Position numbers and translations under genes: made by a program | Shown here: positions 45,453-53,572 of the stretch, one piece after another | How positions within the stretch are numbered: the stretch's first letter is position 1 | Layout of the letters: every line of letters starts with the position of its first letter | Source of the DNA: JAAZZY01 sp964612505 | GTDB lineage: Bacteria > Chlamydiota > Chlamydiia > Chlamydiales > JAAZZY01 | Assembly: GCA_964612505.1 (NCBI GenBank) | Contig: CAZTEX010000006.1 | Coordinates: forward strand, 1 to 64,000 | Direction: 5' to 3' | DNA length: 64,000 bases | Notes under the pieces: model-generated | The model's database searches: none | Seen by the model: the letters and a program-made list of their open reading frames with translations, nothing else | Told to the model about the DNA's origin: nothing

Positions 45453-45848
45453 ATGGCAGCAGCAGTAACAAACAAAGTTTTGTCAAATCAGCAATGGATT
45501 GAATTTGCCAAGCATAATCAAAACGTTACAGAAACGGGTTTAGCAATAAATAAGGCCTGCTTAGCAGCAGCAGACAGAATACTCCCCTACACCGTCCTTG
45601 GGCTTTCCGGAGCTACACTTGCTTGCTCGACAGTCGCAAGAACTGCCTTAGCTTTCTTCCAAGGAGGACTTTCATGGAATATTGCTAGTGCTGTTTTCAA
45701 TGATACAGTGTTTGCTACTCAAGTAGGAATCGCTGTAGGATTGCTCATCACGGCAGCTTCATTAAGAGGAAATTGTGTGAATTCGGCGAAGGCCCTTGAA
45801 GTACTCGACATTAATATTAAAGCAGCTCTCCGTACGGATGATGCTTAA
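45453..45848 (+). CDS. Two-helix membrane protein A, Inc-like candidate
   Basis: A 131-residue protein of unknown family with AGGAGA before the ATG. It has two hydrophobic helices (about residues 43-62 and 85-104) separated by about 22 residues, with polar ends, no signal peptide and no charged pairs. It is clearly related to the next gene: LPYTVLGLSGAT aligns with IPFTVLGFSAVA, and the second helix aligns as well. The bilobed hydrophobic pattern resembles chlamydial inclusion membrane (Inc) proteins, but that is only a similarity of pattern. Confidence 0.75.
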   Translation: MAAAVTNKVLSNQQWIEFAKHNQNVTETGLAINKACLAAADRILPYTVLGLSGATLACSTVARTALAFFQGGLSWNIASAVFNDTVFATQVGIAVGLLITAASLRGNCVNSAKALEVLDINIKAALRTDDA

Positions 45849-45902
45849 ATTAAAAATTAATTTACTATATTTTTTATCAATAAACCATTTTAGAAGAATC
45901 TT

Positions 45903-46265
45903 ATGCTCACAATACCAGGAAGAATTCCAAGCCTTTTAGATACGGAGACCCAAAGAGAATTTCCAACATTTATTGCATCAAAGAGAAATAAATTAGCTGA
46001 TATTAATAACGTCATACCGTTTACGGTGCTGGGATTTTCTGCAGTAGCAACCATTGGTTCAGCAATATATAGGATTTTATCTGGAGGGAGCGCAAGTGAA
46101 ATTGCTATGGGGATCCTCACGGACGATATGCTAGCTGTGCAAGCTGGACTTGTTGTGGGAGGTGTCGCGACGATTGTCTTACTTAAAAGAGAAGCTCAGC
46201 ATTCACTCAATCTGATAGAAGCCATTTTTATAAACACTCATGGTGGCGACCTTTGCATTGGTTAG
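45903..46265 (+). CDS. Two-helix membrane protein B, paralogue of protein A
   Basis: A 120-residue protein with the same layout as its upstream neighbour: hydrophobic segments at about residues 37-57 and 76-94 with a GGSASEIAMG-type linker matching GGLSWNIASA of protein A. A tandem duplication is the simplest explanation. AGAAGAATCTT precedes the ATG, and the first gene has the near-identical AGGAGAATCTT. Function unknown; an Inc-like role is a guess from the pattern. Confidence 0.75.
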   Translation: MLTIPGRIPSLLDTETQREFPTFIASKRNKLADINNVIPFTVLGFSAVATIGSAIYRILSGGSASEIAMGILTDDMLAVQAGLVVGGVATIVLLKREAQHSLNLIEAIFINTHGGDLCIG

Positions 46266-46376
46266 GTTGATTCCTTCAAAGGAGCTGCTCAATAAAAGAC
46301 CACTTTTTTCTTTATACTACCTTAATAATTTAAGCATATCATCTTGGCTATTAACCTTTTATTTTAGAGATAAATT

Positions 46377-46808
46377 ATGAGTGCTATATTGCCAAAAATA
46401 AATTATGAAACTGTTAAAGAATATCGAGCTGATTTGGAGAGCTTAAAGCATAGCCGGCCCTCTACCCTATTTAAACCCATCAGTTACGCCCTCGTAGCCG
46501 GTGCTATAGGTTGCTTAGCAGCTTCTACCTTCTACTCTGTGTACGAGCAAAATCTTGCAGCAGAGTTGAATGACTGTCTTAAAGAAGGGTCTTGGGGTTG
46601 CAGTTTAGCCTATGAGCTCCAGAATTTATCCCCTGAACAAGTTAAACGCTCTATTATAAAAACGGCACTAGCTTCTGCTTGTATAGGCTATATAGTTGGA
46701 CAAATGAGAGCATTATCTGATGCGAAGAAACATGATGCTAAGGTTATCCAATTGGCAGATGCAATTTTGAAAGATCTTGCCTTAAACCTACACACAGCGC
46801 AAATTTAA
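46377..46808 (+). CDS. Two-helix membrane protein C, unknown
   Basis: A 143-residue protein with hydrophobic stretches at about residues 33-55 and 92-110 and a 35-residue linker with two cysteines (in LKEGSWGCSLAYE and DCLKE). The layout recalls proteins A and B upstream but sequence identity is low, so it may be a distant relative or a convergent case. It has no signal peptide. It ends 165 bp before fabI. Confidence 0.7.
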   Translation: MSAILPKINYETVKEYRADLESLKHSRPSTLFKPISYALVAGAIGCLAASTFYSVYEQNLAAELNDCLKEGSWGCSLAYELQNLSPEQVKRSIIKTALASACIGYIVGQMRALSDAKKHDAKVIQLADAILKDLALNLHTAQI

Positions 46809-46908
46809 ATCGAATTCATAGAAGATCTCTTCATAGCTAGATGACTTTAAAAATATTTTTTTACCCATATTTAAAAAAAATTCTTTAAACAATCTCTTTT
46901 TGTAAAGA

Positions 46909-46937
46909 TTGAGCATATTAAGCCAAAATGCTATACT
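46909..46937 (+). promoter_or_regulatory. Promoter of fabI
   Basis: TTGAGC at 46909-46914 and TATACT at 46932-46937 are exactly 17 bases apart and lie 37 bases before the fabI ATG. Both boxes match the housekeeping consensus well, making this one of the better promoters in the window. fabI may therefore be transcribed separately from the trio upstream. Confidence 0.6.
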
Positions 46938-46973
46938 TTATATTTAACTTTTTAACTTATCAGAAGGTTGTAC

Positions 46974-47918
46974 ATGATCAAACTTAACTTAAAGGGAAAG
47001 AAGGCTTTTATAGCAGGGATCGGAGATGATCAAGGCTATGGATGGGCTATTGCCAAAGAATTGGCAGAAGCTGGAGCTGAAATTATTATTGGAACTTGGC
47101 CCCCTGTTTATAAAATCTTTACTATGAGCTTAAACAACGGCAAGTTTGACGAGTCTTTAAAATTTGAAAACGGCGGCAGCATGAAAATTGCTAAAGTCTA
47201 CCCATTAGATGCTGCTTTCGACACGTTAGATGAAGTTCCTCCAGAAGTTATAGAAAATAAACGTTATCAAGATGTAGGACCTTACACGATTTCAGAAGTA
47301 GCTCAAAAAGTTGAAGAAGATTTTGGTAAGATTGATATTTTAGTACATTCACTAGCCAATAGCCCAGAAATCAAAAATTCTCTTTTAAACACATCGAGAA
47401 AAGGCTATTTAGCAGCACTTTCAGCATCTTCTTATTCTTTAGTTAGTATGATTCGCCACTTTGGCCCCAAGATGAATATCAATGGTGCTGTGATTTCAAT
47501 GACGTTTATCGCATCAGAAAGAGCATTTCCTGGATATGGCGGCGGCATGAGCTCTGCTAAAGCTGCTTTAGAAAGTGATACAAGATCACTTGCCTTTGAA
47601 GCAGGACGTGAATTTAACATCCGCATTAACACCATTTCAGCAGGACCTCTAAGAAGCCGCGCTGCAAGAGCGATTGGTGAAAAAGGAGCTAGCTTTATTG
47701 ACAAAATGATTGAGTACTCTAAAGCCAATGCACCTCTGCAAAAAGACTTACATGCTCAAGAAGTAGGGCAAGCTGCTCTTTTCTTAAGCTCGCCAATGGC
47801 ATCTGCAATTACAGGGATCACACTCTATGTAGATAATGGATTGCATGCAATGGGCATTGCGTTAGACAGTAAAGCGATGAATCCTGAAAAAGAAGAAGTT
47901 GTTAGCTCAGCAAACTAG
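46974..47918 (+). CDS. fabI: Enoyl-[acyl-carrier-protein] reductase (NADH), plant-like
   Basis: FabI performs the last reduction of fatty acid elongation. The ATG at 46974 has AGAAGG six bases upstream; an in-frame TTG at 46968 is less likely. The 314-residue product has the NAD motif AGIGDDQGYGWAIAKELAEA, a long insertion before the second strand (about residues 45-100) and the catalytic region FPGYGGGMSSAKAALESDTR. These features are those of the plastid-type enzyme that chlamydiae share with plants. It converges on the pseudokinase gene. Confidence 0.96.
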   Translation: MIKLNLKGKKAFIAGIGDDQGYGWAIAKELAEAGAEIIIGTWPPVYKIFTMSLNNGKFDESLKFENGGSMKIAKVYPLDAAFDTLDEVPPEVIENKRYQDVGPYTISEVAQKVEEDFGKIDILVHSLANSPEIKNSLLNTSRKGYLAALSASSYSLVSMIRHFGPKMNINGAVISMTFIASERAFPGYGGGMSSAKAALESDTRSLAFEAGREFNIRINTISAGPLRSRAARAIGEKGASFIDKMIEYSKANAPLQKDLHAQEVGQAALFLSSPMASAITGITLYVDNGLHAMGIALDSKAMNPEKEEVVSSAN

Positions 47919-47922
47919 ATTT

Positions 47923-49290
47923 TTAGATGTCAAAAGCAATCAATTTATGAAAGTAATTGATTTTTTTGGCATCTATTTTTTTTGCCTCTTGGTAATGCCT
48001 CTGGGCAAGCTCTGAATCCCCTTTGCGAAAGTATAAAAGAGCTAAACCTAAATGAGCATCAAAAGAGTTTGCATCCACCCTTTGAAATTCTGAATATATC
48101 TCGAAAGCTTTTGTCCAATCTTTCTCTTTAAGAGCTTGATATGCTTCAAACCACTTGGAGTCAAAATCAAACTCACCCTGTTTATTTTTAATAGCACGAT
48201 CAAAGTAAGTTTTGACTGGTTTTAAGCTAAAAGGATCTTGATCAGAAATTTTTTCTGTCAATTCTGTTTCGATGATTAAATCAGGGTCATTAAAATACTC
48301 TTTTAGCTCTAAGAAATTAATCGGTCGGTTCTCTGGATTTTCATTTAAACATTGTTTTAAAAACACTCTCCATCCTTTTGGGATTTGTTGCCAGTTAATG
48401 TCACTTATGGATTCAAAACCTTTTTGAGTGAAAATATAAACAGCCAATGCTGCATACGAATAAAAATCGGTTGCCGAAGTGATCGATTTTCCCTTTTGGC
48501 GTTGCTCAGGAGAAAAGATGAATTGATATTCCATCAATTGCTTTTTCACCATACTATCTACAATATATTTACCTTGAAAAAAACCATTGAGCCAAAAATT
48601 AAATTTGTCTGATCCCATTGCAAAGGCGCAGCCATAATCAGATAAATAAGTATGAGTGATTTTCTGGACAAAATTAATTGAAAAATAAAATGACGAAGGG
48701 AGTAAAAAACCATGATAGAGAGATTCCCCTGCATTCGTTTTAAGGTCATGCAATGCTTCGAGCATATAAGCTAGATCAATTAAAAAATGTTCTTTTTCCG
48801 CATCAGACAGCTTTTTATCTAAATTATTTTGAGCAAAATTAATCAGTGTTTCACCATTTGCTTTTACAAACTGCGTCTCTGTATTTACTAGGTGCTGGTT
48901 AGCCATTTGAATCATATTTTCAGGAAAAAAAGAATGGCTTTGGCTTTTTAAAAGAAGATGATACTCCTCAAAACGCTTACAGAGCCCCTCATCTGTTATC
49001 TCAGGATAAAAAATAAGACAGCGCCCATAACGTCCATCACTCAAAGAGACTATCTGCTTTTTACCAAAAAAATCAGTCGTTGAAAGCCCAATAAATTGAA
49101 AGTTACTTAATACTTTTTCTGTCCGTTTAAATTCTTGCCAATGACAACGAGTAAGATCTTTTTGACGGGCAAAACGGACCCAAAAATAAAGATAACAACA
49201 AAGAGATATCGCTATGCAGCCGAGAAGAAAAAGAAGAAGATCCCCTGCAGGAGTCATGAAGGCATGCTTAAAAGGAAAAAGTAAATTCAT
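47923..49290 (-). CDS. Membrane-anchored pseudokinase-like protein with C-terminal TPR
   Basis: A 455-residue protein with one N-terminal span (about residues 17-40). Residues about 55-335 show kinase-fold landmarks: HGFLLPSS (193-200) where kinases have H-[RG]-D-L-K-P-x-N, SDYG (217-220) for DFG, SPEQ (260-263) for APE, TDFYSYA (274-280) for the helix-F segment, and NRP (321-323). The catalytic Asp is replaced by phenylalanine and no glycine loop or lysine is recognisable, so phosphotransfer is unlikely. TPR-like helices fill residues about 380-440. Related activity in signalling or scaffolding is inference. Confidence 0.7.
   Translation of the reverse strand: MNLLFPFKHAFMTPAGDLLLFLLGCIAISLCCYLYFWVRFARQKDLTRCHWQEFKRTEKVLSNFQFIGLSTTDFFGKKQIVSLSDGRYGRCLIFYPEITDEGLCKRFEEYHLLLKSQSHSFFPENMIQMANQHLVNTETQFVKANGETLINFAQNNLDKKLSDAEKEHFLIDLAYMLEALHDLKTNAGESLYHGFLLPSSFYFSINFVQKITHTYLSDYGCAFAMGSDKFNFWLNGFFQGKYIVDSMVKKQLMEYQFIFSPEQRQKGKSITSATDFYSYAALAVYIFTQKGFESISDINWQQIPKGWRVFLKQCLNENPENRPINFLELKEYFNDPDLIIETELTEKISDQDPFSLKPVKTYFDRAIKNKQGEFDFDSKWFEAYQALKEKDWTKAFEIYSEFQRVDANSFDAHLGLALLYFRKGDSELAQRHYQEAKKIDAKKINYFHKLIAFDI
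47938..47967 (+). terminator. Possible fabI terminator
   Basis: AATCAATT (47938-47945) pairs with AATTGATT (47955-47962) and continues into a T-tract, 20 bases after the fabI stop. It lies inside the 3' end of the convergent pseudokinase gene. The stem is entirely AT-rich apart from one pair, so efficiency is uncertain. Confidence 0.35.
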
Positions 49291-49361
49291 AAAAAATAGT
49301 GATGTTAGATTTACCTCTTACAATAAATGTTTATCGTCTATTTTTCAATGAATTAGGGTCT

Positions 49362-50795
49362 TTAAATTTGCTCCATAATCTCAAGATGAATTTTAAAGGG
49401 ACTCGCAAGATGGTTTTTAGACTTTCTAAAATAGAGATGCCAATCATAAGTCTCATTAAATTCTTTCACTATTTGTGATCTAGAATTGTCTTGCTGCAAT
49501 TGCATCCAGACTCCACCATTTGGAACTTGATCAGGGCAAGTAAGCTTAATTTTAAAAAACTTAAACACAAACTCAATAGGATAACCCGTATCAAAAAGGC
49601 TCGCTTTGCCGCCATTGGATAGTATTTGAACCCCAGAAGAAAGATTAATATAAAATGAAATATCTAAATCAGCCTCCCCAGAATCCGAGAAAGAAATTTC
49701 AATTTTTTTACTAGAGAGCTTACTCATCTGGCAATATGTTCCCATTTGAAGAAGAAAATGATCCACTGAAGAGTTAGCCCCCTTCATGAGAAGTCTAAAA
49801 GGATAAAAACCACCCCGTTTTTCCCATTCTGAGCTAGCTAAATTAAAATAACTATACGAGAAAGACTCTTCTGAGTGCTGAGTGATTTCAAAAGGAGCTA
49901 AAAAATAGTGCAACTCAGCTAAAGGAGGGCTAAAGTTTGTTATTTTAAATGGGGTCAAAAGAGTTGTTTCCATTAAATCAGCATCTAAGAGTACTGGAAG
50001 CTTTTGCTCAAGCTGCATAGACATGAAATAATGATAGATCGTTTGCTCTGATTTTTCCTGATAAAAATGATCATTTAAGCCCGCTCCACAATAAGAACGA
50101 AGGGATTGGTGCCAGGATTGGAATAAGAAATTCCAAAAAGGCTGTAGATAAAGTAGATCATTGCTATCTTCGATTAGACTTAAATACAATATCATTTTAG
50201 AAAGATGGCGAGTAGATCCCCAGGCTTTATTGACACCTTGAGAAAACACTTTTTCAAATCCCTGATCCCCTATTTCTTGCCAGTTGTGACGATTCAATAA
50301 TTTTCCATAAGCTTTCAGTAAGCAAAAAACTTGTACTGAGAGCAAATAAGAAAAAGTTTGATTCTTTGTCACTTCTACAAGACAAGCAACCCCTTTTTCA
50401 AGAATTTCGCTTAATTTTGCTTTTAGCTCTTTAGAAAAAATCTGATGGAAATCTTTATAAATCCAATACAGTGGGAGTAAAATGTCTACAATTTCAAATT
50501 TGCGATCACAAAAAGGGTATTGATGAAGATACCTTGGAAAATTGCCTTTGTTTTCATTTTCATCGATTTGAAAATGAAAAAGTCGTTTGAGCAAGTCTAG
50601 ACCTTCCTCAATTTGAGGCCTTTGTTTGGTCTTAAGTAAAATCAGCGCATATAAGAAGTTGTGATAAAAGGGTGCAGATTCTGCTCTCTCAAAGGGACGT
50701 TTTTCATAAGACATTTGGATTAATTGAGTATCCAGGCTTAAGAATTTTTGAGCCACTTCAATTAATTCATTCGATGGTTTCTTTAACTCAAGCAT
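49362..50795 (-). CDS. Large unknown protein, helical N-terminal half and strand-rich C-terminal half
   Basis: The family is not recognised. The ATG at 50795 is preferred over a TTG four codons earlier because AAGGAA lies just upstream; this gives 477 residues. Residues about 1-280 look like repeating helical pairs with aromatic residues, reminiscent of alpha/alpha toroid enzymes, and about 300-477 look beta-rich. No signal peptide. The start lies within the end of the HAD gene (8-bp overlap), so the two are likely functionally linked. A polysaccharide-related role would be a guess. Confidence 0.8.
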   Translation of the reverse strand: MLELKKPSNELIEVAQKFLSLDTQLIQMSYEKRPFERAESAPFYHNFLYALILLKTKQRPQIEEGLDLLKRLFHFQIDENENKGNFPRYLHQYPFCDRKFEIVDILLPLYWIYKDFHQIFSKELKAKLSEILEKGVACLVEVTKNQTFSYLLSVQVFCLLKAYGKLLNRHNWQEIGDQGFEKVFSQGVNKAWGSTRHLSKMILYLSLIEDSNDLLYLQPFWNFLFQSWHQSLRSYCGAGLNDHFYQEKSEQTIYHYFMSMQLEQKLPVLLDADLMETTLLTPFKITNFSPPLAELHYFLAPFEITQHSEESFSYSYFNLASSEWEKRGGFYPFRLLMKGANSSVDHFLLQMGTYCQMSKLSSKKIEISFSDSGEADLDISFYINLSSGVQILSNGGKASLFDTGYPIEFVFKFFKIKLTCPDQVPNGGVWMQLQQDNSRSQIVKEFNETYDWHLYFRKSKNHLASPFKIHLEIMEQI

Positions 50796-51654
50796 GATTT
50801 CCTTCAATTTGTTTAATAGCGAGTTCCAAAGCAGCTATAATTCCCATCTTCTCGACGGAGGGGGCAATGATCGTCGCTTGATCTAAAAGAACACTGGGCG
50901 ATCCACTCATTGCAATTTTAATATCTGCTATTTGGAGCAGAGTTTCATCATTATTATCATTACCAGCACTAATAATGGGGCTTGGGAGGGTCGTTTTACC
51001 TAGAATCTCTAAAACAGCCTTCCCTTTATCCACGTCTTTACGCATGACTTGTAAAATACTAAAATTGGGATTGACACTATCTTGGACCAAATGCACTTTT
51101 ACAGAGGGTACTTTATTCAAAATAGGGGCAATTTTCTGAAGAGACTCTCGCTGACCATAAATTTTGCCATAAGGTACAGTGGTAACTTGTAAATCATGAA
51201 AAGAATCTATCGCTTTCCAGGTGCCTGATAATCCTTTTAAGCTCGTCTCGACGTAATTTAAGACTTCAGAACCCAAATACTTTGGACGATAAAAAACCTC
51301 TTCACCCTGATCATAACCTGTAAAAAGGATAAAATCGTGCCCCTCTTTCTTGATCAACTTTTCTAAATTATAAAAAACTTCGATAGGAAGATACTTTTTA
51401 AAAAGCATCTTTTTTTGAGGCATCTCAAAGCTACTCGCGCCATTTTGCGCTATTAAATAATAACTGGCTTGAAGAGGGACAAGTGGTTTACATGCTAAAG
51501 AAAAAGTTCTTCCTGTCACAAAGACAAGATGCCAATTCTCATTGTATAGTTTCTCTAAATAGAGCAAAACATCCTGAGGTATCGTTAAAATATCAGCTGT
51601 GATGGTTCCGTCTATATCAAGACAAATCCACCCTTTTTTTCCCTTTTGAAGCAT
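50788..51654 (-). CDS. HAD-superfamily hydrolase, Cof/YbiV-like
   Basis: A 288-residue cytoplasmic phosphatase of the HAD class with a type II cap. Motif 1 is LDIDGTITAD with the nucleophile Asp, motif 2 FVTGRTF, motif 3 the lysine in DVDKGKAVLEIL, and motif 4 SAGNDNNDETLL. These proteins dephosphorylate sugar phosphates, often of mixed specificity. It is the first gene of a minus-strand pair with the unknown 49362 gene, and lies head to head with the FliO-like gene. Confidence 0.88.
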   Translation of the reverse strand: MLQKGKKGWICLDIDGTITADILTIPQDVLLYLEKLYNENWHLVFVTGRTFSLACKPLVPLQASYYLIAQNGASSFEMPQKKMLFKKYLPIEVFYNLEKLIKKEGHDFILFTGYDQGEEVFYRPKYLGSEVLNYVETSLKGLSGTWKAIDSFHDLQVTTVPYGKIYGQRESLQKIAPILNKVPSVKVHLVQDSVNPNFSILQVMRKDVDKGKAVLEILGKTTLPSPIISAGNDNNDETLLQIADIKIAMSGSPSVLLDQATIIAPSVEKMGIIAALELAIKQIEGNHA

Positions 51655-51735
51655 CTGTGTAAAAAATCAATATATAAAAAACTTATTGCTGACTATGATA
51701 GCTTTTTTCAGATTTTTTTACTCTATTTGTTTGTT

Positions 51736-52305
51736 ATGAGATTGTCATATAAAATATTTAATTTACCTTTTTATGTCTTAACTTTTGCCCTTTTGTCCTT
51801 TTCTTATTCTAACCTTTATTCCCAAGCTTCTACCCCTTCTTCTATAACTCAAGAAGTTGTTAGTGAAATAGTTGAGGAATCCTCTGATGAAGATCCTTTA
51901 TTTTTAGGGGAAGGCTCTTTACGCACAATGAGCTATTGGAAAGAGTTTTCTAGAATGATGATGGTTTTGGGCTGCATTTTGGGAGTGGTTCTCATCCTAG
52001 CTTGGCTTTTGAGAACTTTACTAAATAAACGGATCAAAATTGCCAACGAAAGCAATCTGATAAAAATACTCGAGAGAAGAAATCTTTCTCAAAAATCGAT
52101 GATTTATCTCGTCGAAGTACATGGCCATCAATTCTTAATCGGAGATTCCGCAGCTGGAGGGGTTGAATACTTAACAGAATGCACAGCAGACAAATCGCTT
52201 TCAACAACTGAACCAGAAAGCAAAGCTTCAAAAGCCTCTTTCATGGAAATTTTACAGCGCAAACTTTCAGAAAAAAAACCTAATCTCCTAAAATTAAAAA
52301 AATGA
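51736..52305 (+). CDS. FliO-like single-span membrane protein
   Basis: The ATG at 51736 (MRLSYKIFNLPFYVLTF) is preferred over a TTG at 51646 that would start inside the opposite HAD gene. The 189-residue product has a signal-like N-terminus (1-29), an acidic segment (30-55), one membrane span (about 74-95) and a FliO-like cytoplasmic domain (98-146, with ILERRNLSQKSMIYLVEV and FLIGDSAAGGVEYL), then a basic tail. FliO assists the flagellar export gate. Chlamydiae lack flagella but hold flagellar-type homologues. Assignment is by pattern only. Confidence 0.65.
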   Translation: MRLSYKIFNLPFYVLTFALLSFSYSNLYSQASTPSSITQEVVSEIVEESSDEDPLFLGEGSLRTMSYWKEFSRMMMVLGCILGVVLILAWLLRTLLNKRIKIANESNLIKILERRNLSQKSMIYLVEVHGHQFLIGDSAAGGVEYLTECTADKSLSTTEPESKASKASFMEILQRKLSEKKPNLLKLKK

Positions 52306-52472
52306 TATTAAAGATTAGATTATTACTTTTGTTTTTAGGTCTCGCTCTATTTTCCTCGTGCATTTATAAAATGCCCACAGAAGATAGTTACAGCTTAATT
52401 CCAAAAACTAATAATCCTGTTTTTATTGGTGAAAAAGATCATAAAGCAATGCCTAACCAAGCAACTTTTTAA
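52302..52472 (+). CDS. 56-residue lipoprotein
   Basis: A short frame not long enough for usual cut-offs: 56 codons plus stop, opening at an ATG that overlaps the FliO-like stop (ATGA), so it is translationally coupled. It has a classic lipoprotein signal (MILKIRLLLLFLGLALFSSC) with lipobox Cys20, followed by a 36-residue polar tail (YKMPTEDSYSLIPK). The 52479 exonuclease gene starts 6 bp after it. Function unknown; a small envelope lipoprotein next to a membrane secretion-like protein is suggestive. Confidence 0.8.
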   Translation: MILKIRLLLLFLGLALFSSCIYKMPTEDSYSLIPKTNNPVFIGEKDHKAMPNQATF

Positions 52473-52478
52473 GACAAA

Positions 52479-53183
52479 ATGGCTAGAAAATTTATTTATT
52501 ATGATACTGAAACGACAGGTATCAATTTTGAAAATGATTGCATTATTGAACTAGCCGCCTATGACCCTCTCGAAAATCGCACCTTTGAAGAACTCATCAA
52601 TCCTCAAATGCCCATTCCTGCAGAAGCTACAGCTATTCATAATATTACTAACGAAATGGTTGCAGATAAACCAAACTTCAAAATAATTGCTGAAAAGTTT
52701 ATTGATTTTTGTGAAGGTGAAGTTATTTTAATTGCCCATAATAACGATCGTTTTGACCTTCCCTTTTTAGAAAAGGAATTTCAAAAGAGTGGGCTCACCC
52801 TCCCTTCTTGGAGTTTTTTAGATAGCCTTAAATGGGCACGCAGGTACAGGCCGGACCTTCCTAAACACAGTCTCCAACACTTAAGAGAAACTTACGGCTT
52901 TGCAGAAAACAATGCCCACAGAGCTTTAGATGACGTGATTACACTTCAAAGAGTTTTTGAAGCGATGATTGATGATTTATCCCCTGAAACAGTGTTTGAA
53001 TTGTTGAATCAAGAAAGAGTCATTCAAATCATGCCTTTTGGTAAATATCGCGGAAAACCTCTTGAGCTCGTTCCCAGCGACTACATTCAATGGCTTTTTA
53101 AAAATGGCGCTTTGAATAAGAAAGAAAATGAATCTTTAAAAATGAGCTTTGAAAAGCTCGGTCTAATTACTTCCAATAAATAA
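52479..53183 (+). CDS. DnaQ-like 3'-5' exonuclease with C-terminal DUF3820
   Basis: A DEDDh exonuclease of 234 residues. The motifs are YDTETTG (Exo I), AHNNDRFDLPFLE (Exo II) and AHRALDDVITLQ (Exo III, with His). The C-terminal 50 residues (IMPFGKYRGKPLELVPSDYI) form a DUF3820 module seen in ExoX-like proteins. It could be a proofreading subunit or a repair exonuclease. Its position near the ABC exporter and accA matches the chlamydial dnaQ-like locus. Confidence 0.9.
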   Translation: MARKFIYYDTETTGINFENDCIIELAAYDPLENRTFEELINPQMPIPAEATAIHNITNEMVADKPNFKIIAEKFIDFCEGEVILIAHNNDRFDLPFLEKEFQKSGLTLPSWSFLDSLKWARRYRPDLPKHSLQHLRETYGFAENNAHRALDDVITLQRVFEAMIDDLSPETVFELLNQERVIQIMPFGKYRGKPLELVPSDYIQWLFKNGALNKKENESLKMSFEKLGLITSNK

Positions 53184-53196
53184 TCTAATCTAGAAT

Positions 53197-53544
53197 TTAG
53201 CAGCGAGAAAGGGGCGACACCATAAACGGATGGGCGCATAATTTTGAGCCGTGAATCATGAGCTGGCCGTGATCATAAAGGTAGGGTTCAGCTAGCGCCT
53301 TTTGCGTAAATAGATCTGGAGAAAAGTAAAAATAAATGTTCTCGATAGGAAACGGGAAATGATCCAGAATTTGCTCAAGAGATGGGATCTTGCTTGCGAT
53401 CTCACATCCAATAACTTGAACAGCGATCTTTAGCCCACTGAAGGGCTTCTCTGATAAGCTCTGAAGCAAAACCTCTATTTTTTTGATCCCAGGAAAGGAT
53501 TCTTCGAGTAGGTGGATATATGATTTGGTTTCAAATTGCTTCAC
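53197..53544 (-). CDS. Small protein of unknown function
   Basis: A 115-residue frame opening with GTG at 53544, 28 bp after the exporter stop and without a clear ribosome-binding site. Composition is balanced, with mixed helix and strand and a cysteine- and proline-rich end (GSKLCAHPFMVSPLSRC). No signal peptide, span or recognised motif. It sits where Chlamydiaceae have short genes between the exonuclease and the exporter, but homology is not evident. Confidence 0.55.
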   Translation of the reverse strand: MKQFETKSYIHLLEESFPGIKKIEVLLQSLSEKPFSGLKIAVQVIGCEIASKIPSLEQILDHFPFPIENIYFYFSPDLFTQKALAEPYLYDHGQLMIHGSKLCAHPFMVSPLSRC

Positions 53545-53572
53545 AAGTTTGATTGGATTTTTAGATTAAAAA

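Noticed and set aside
51646..51735. Upstream TTG-start extension of the FliO-like gene
   Set aside because: The extension starts inside the opposite HAD gene and would hide the signal-like N-terminus; the ATG at 51736 is more credible.
53197..53544. Identity of the 115-residue protein as MqnB or MqnA, suggested by gene position
   Set aside because: Neither its length nor its motifs fit the menaquinone-pathway enzymes found near this locus in Chlamydia.
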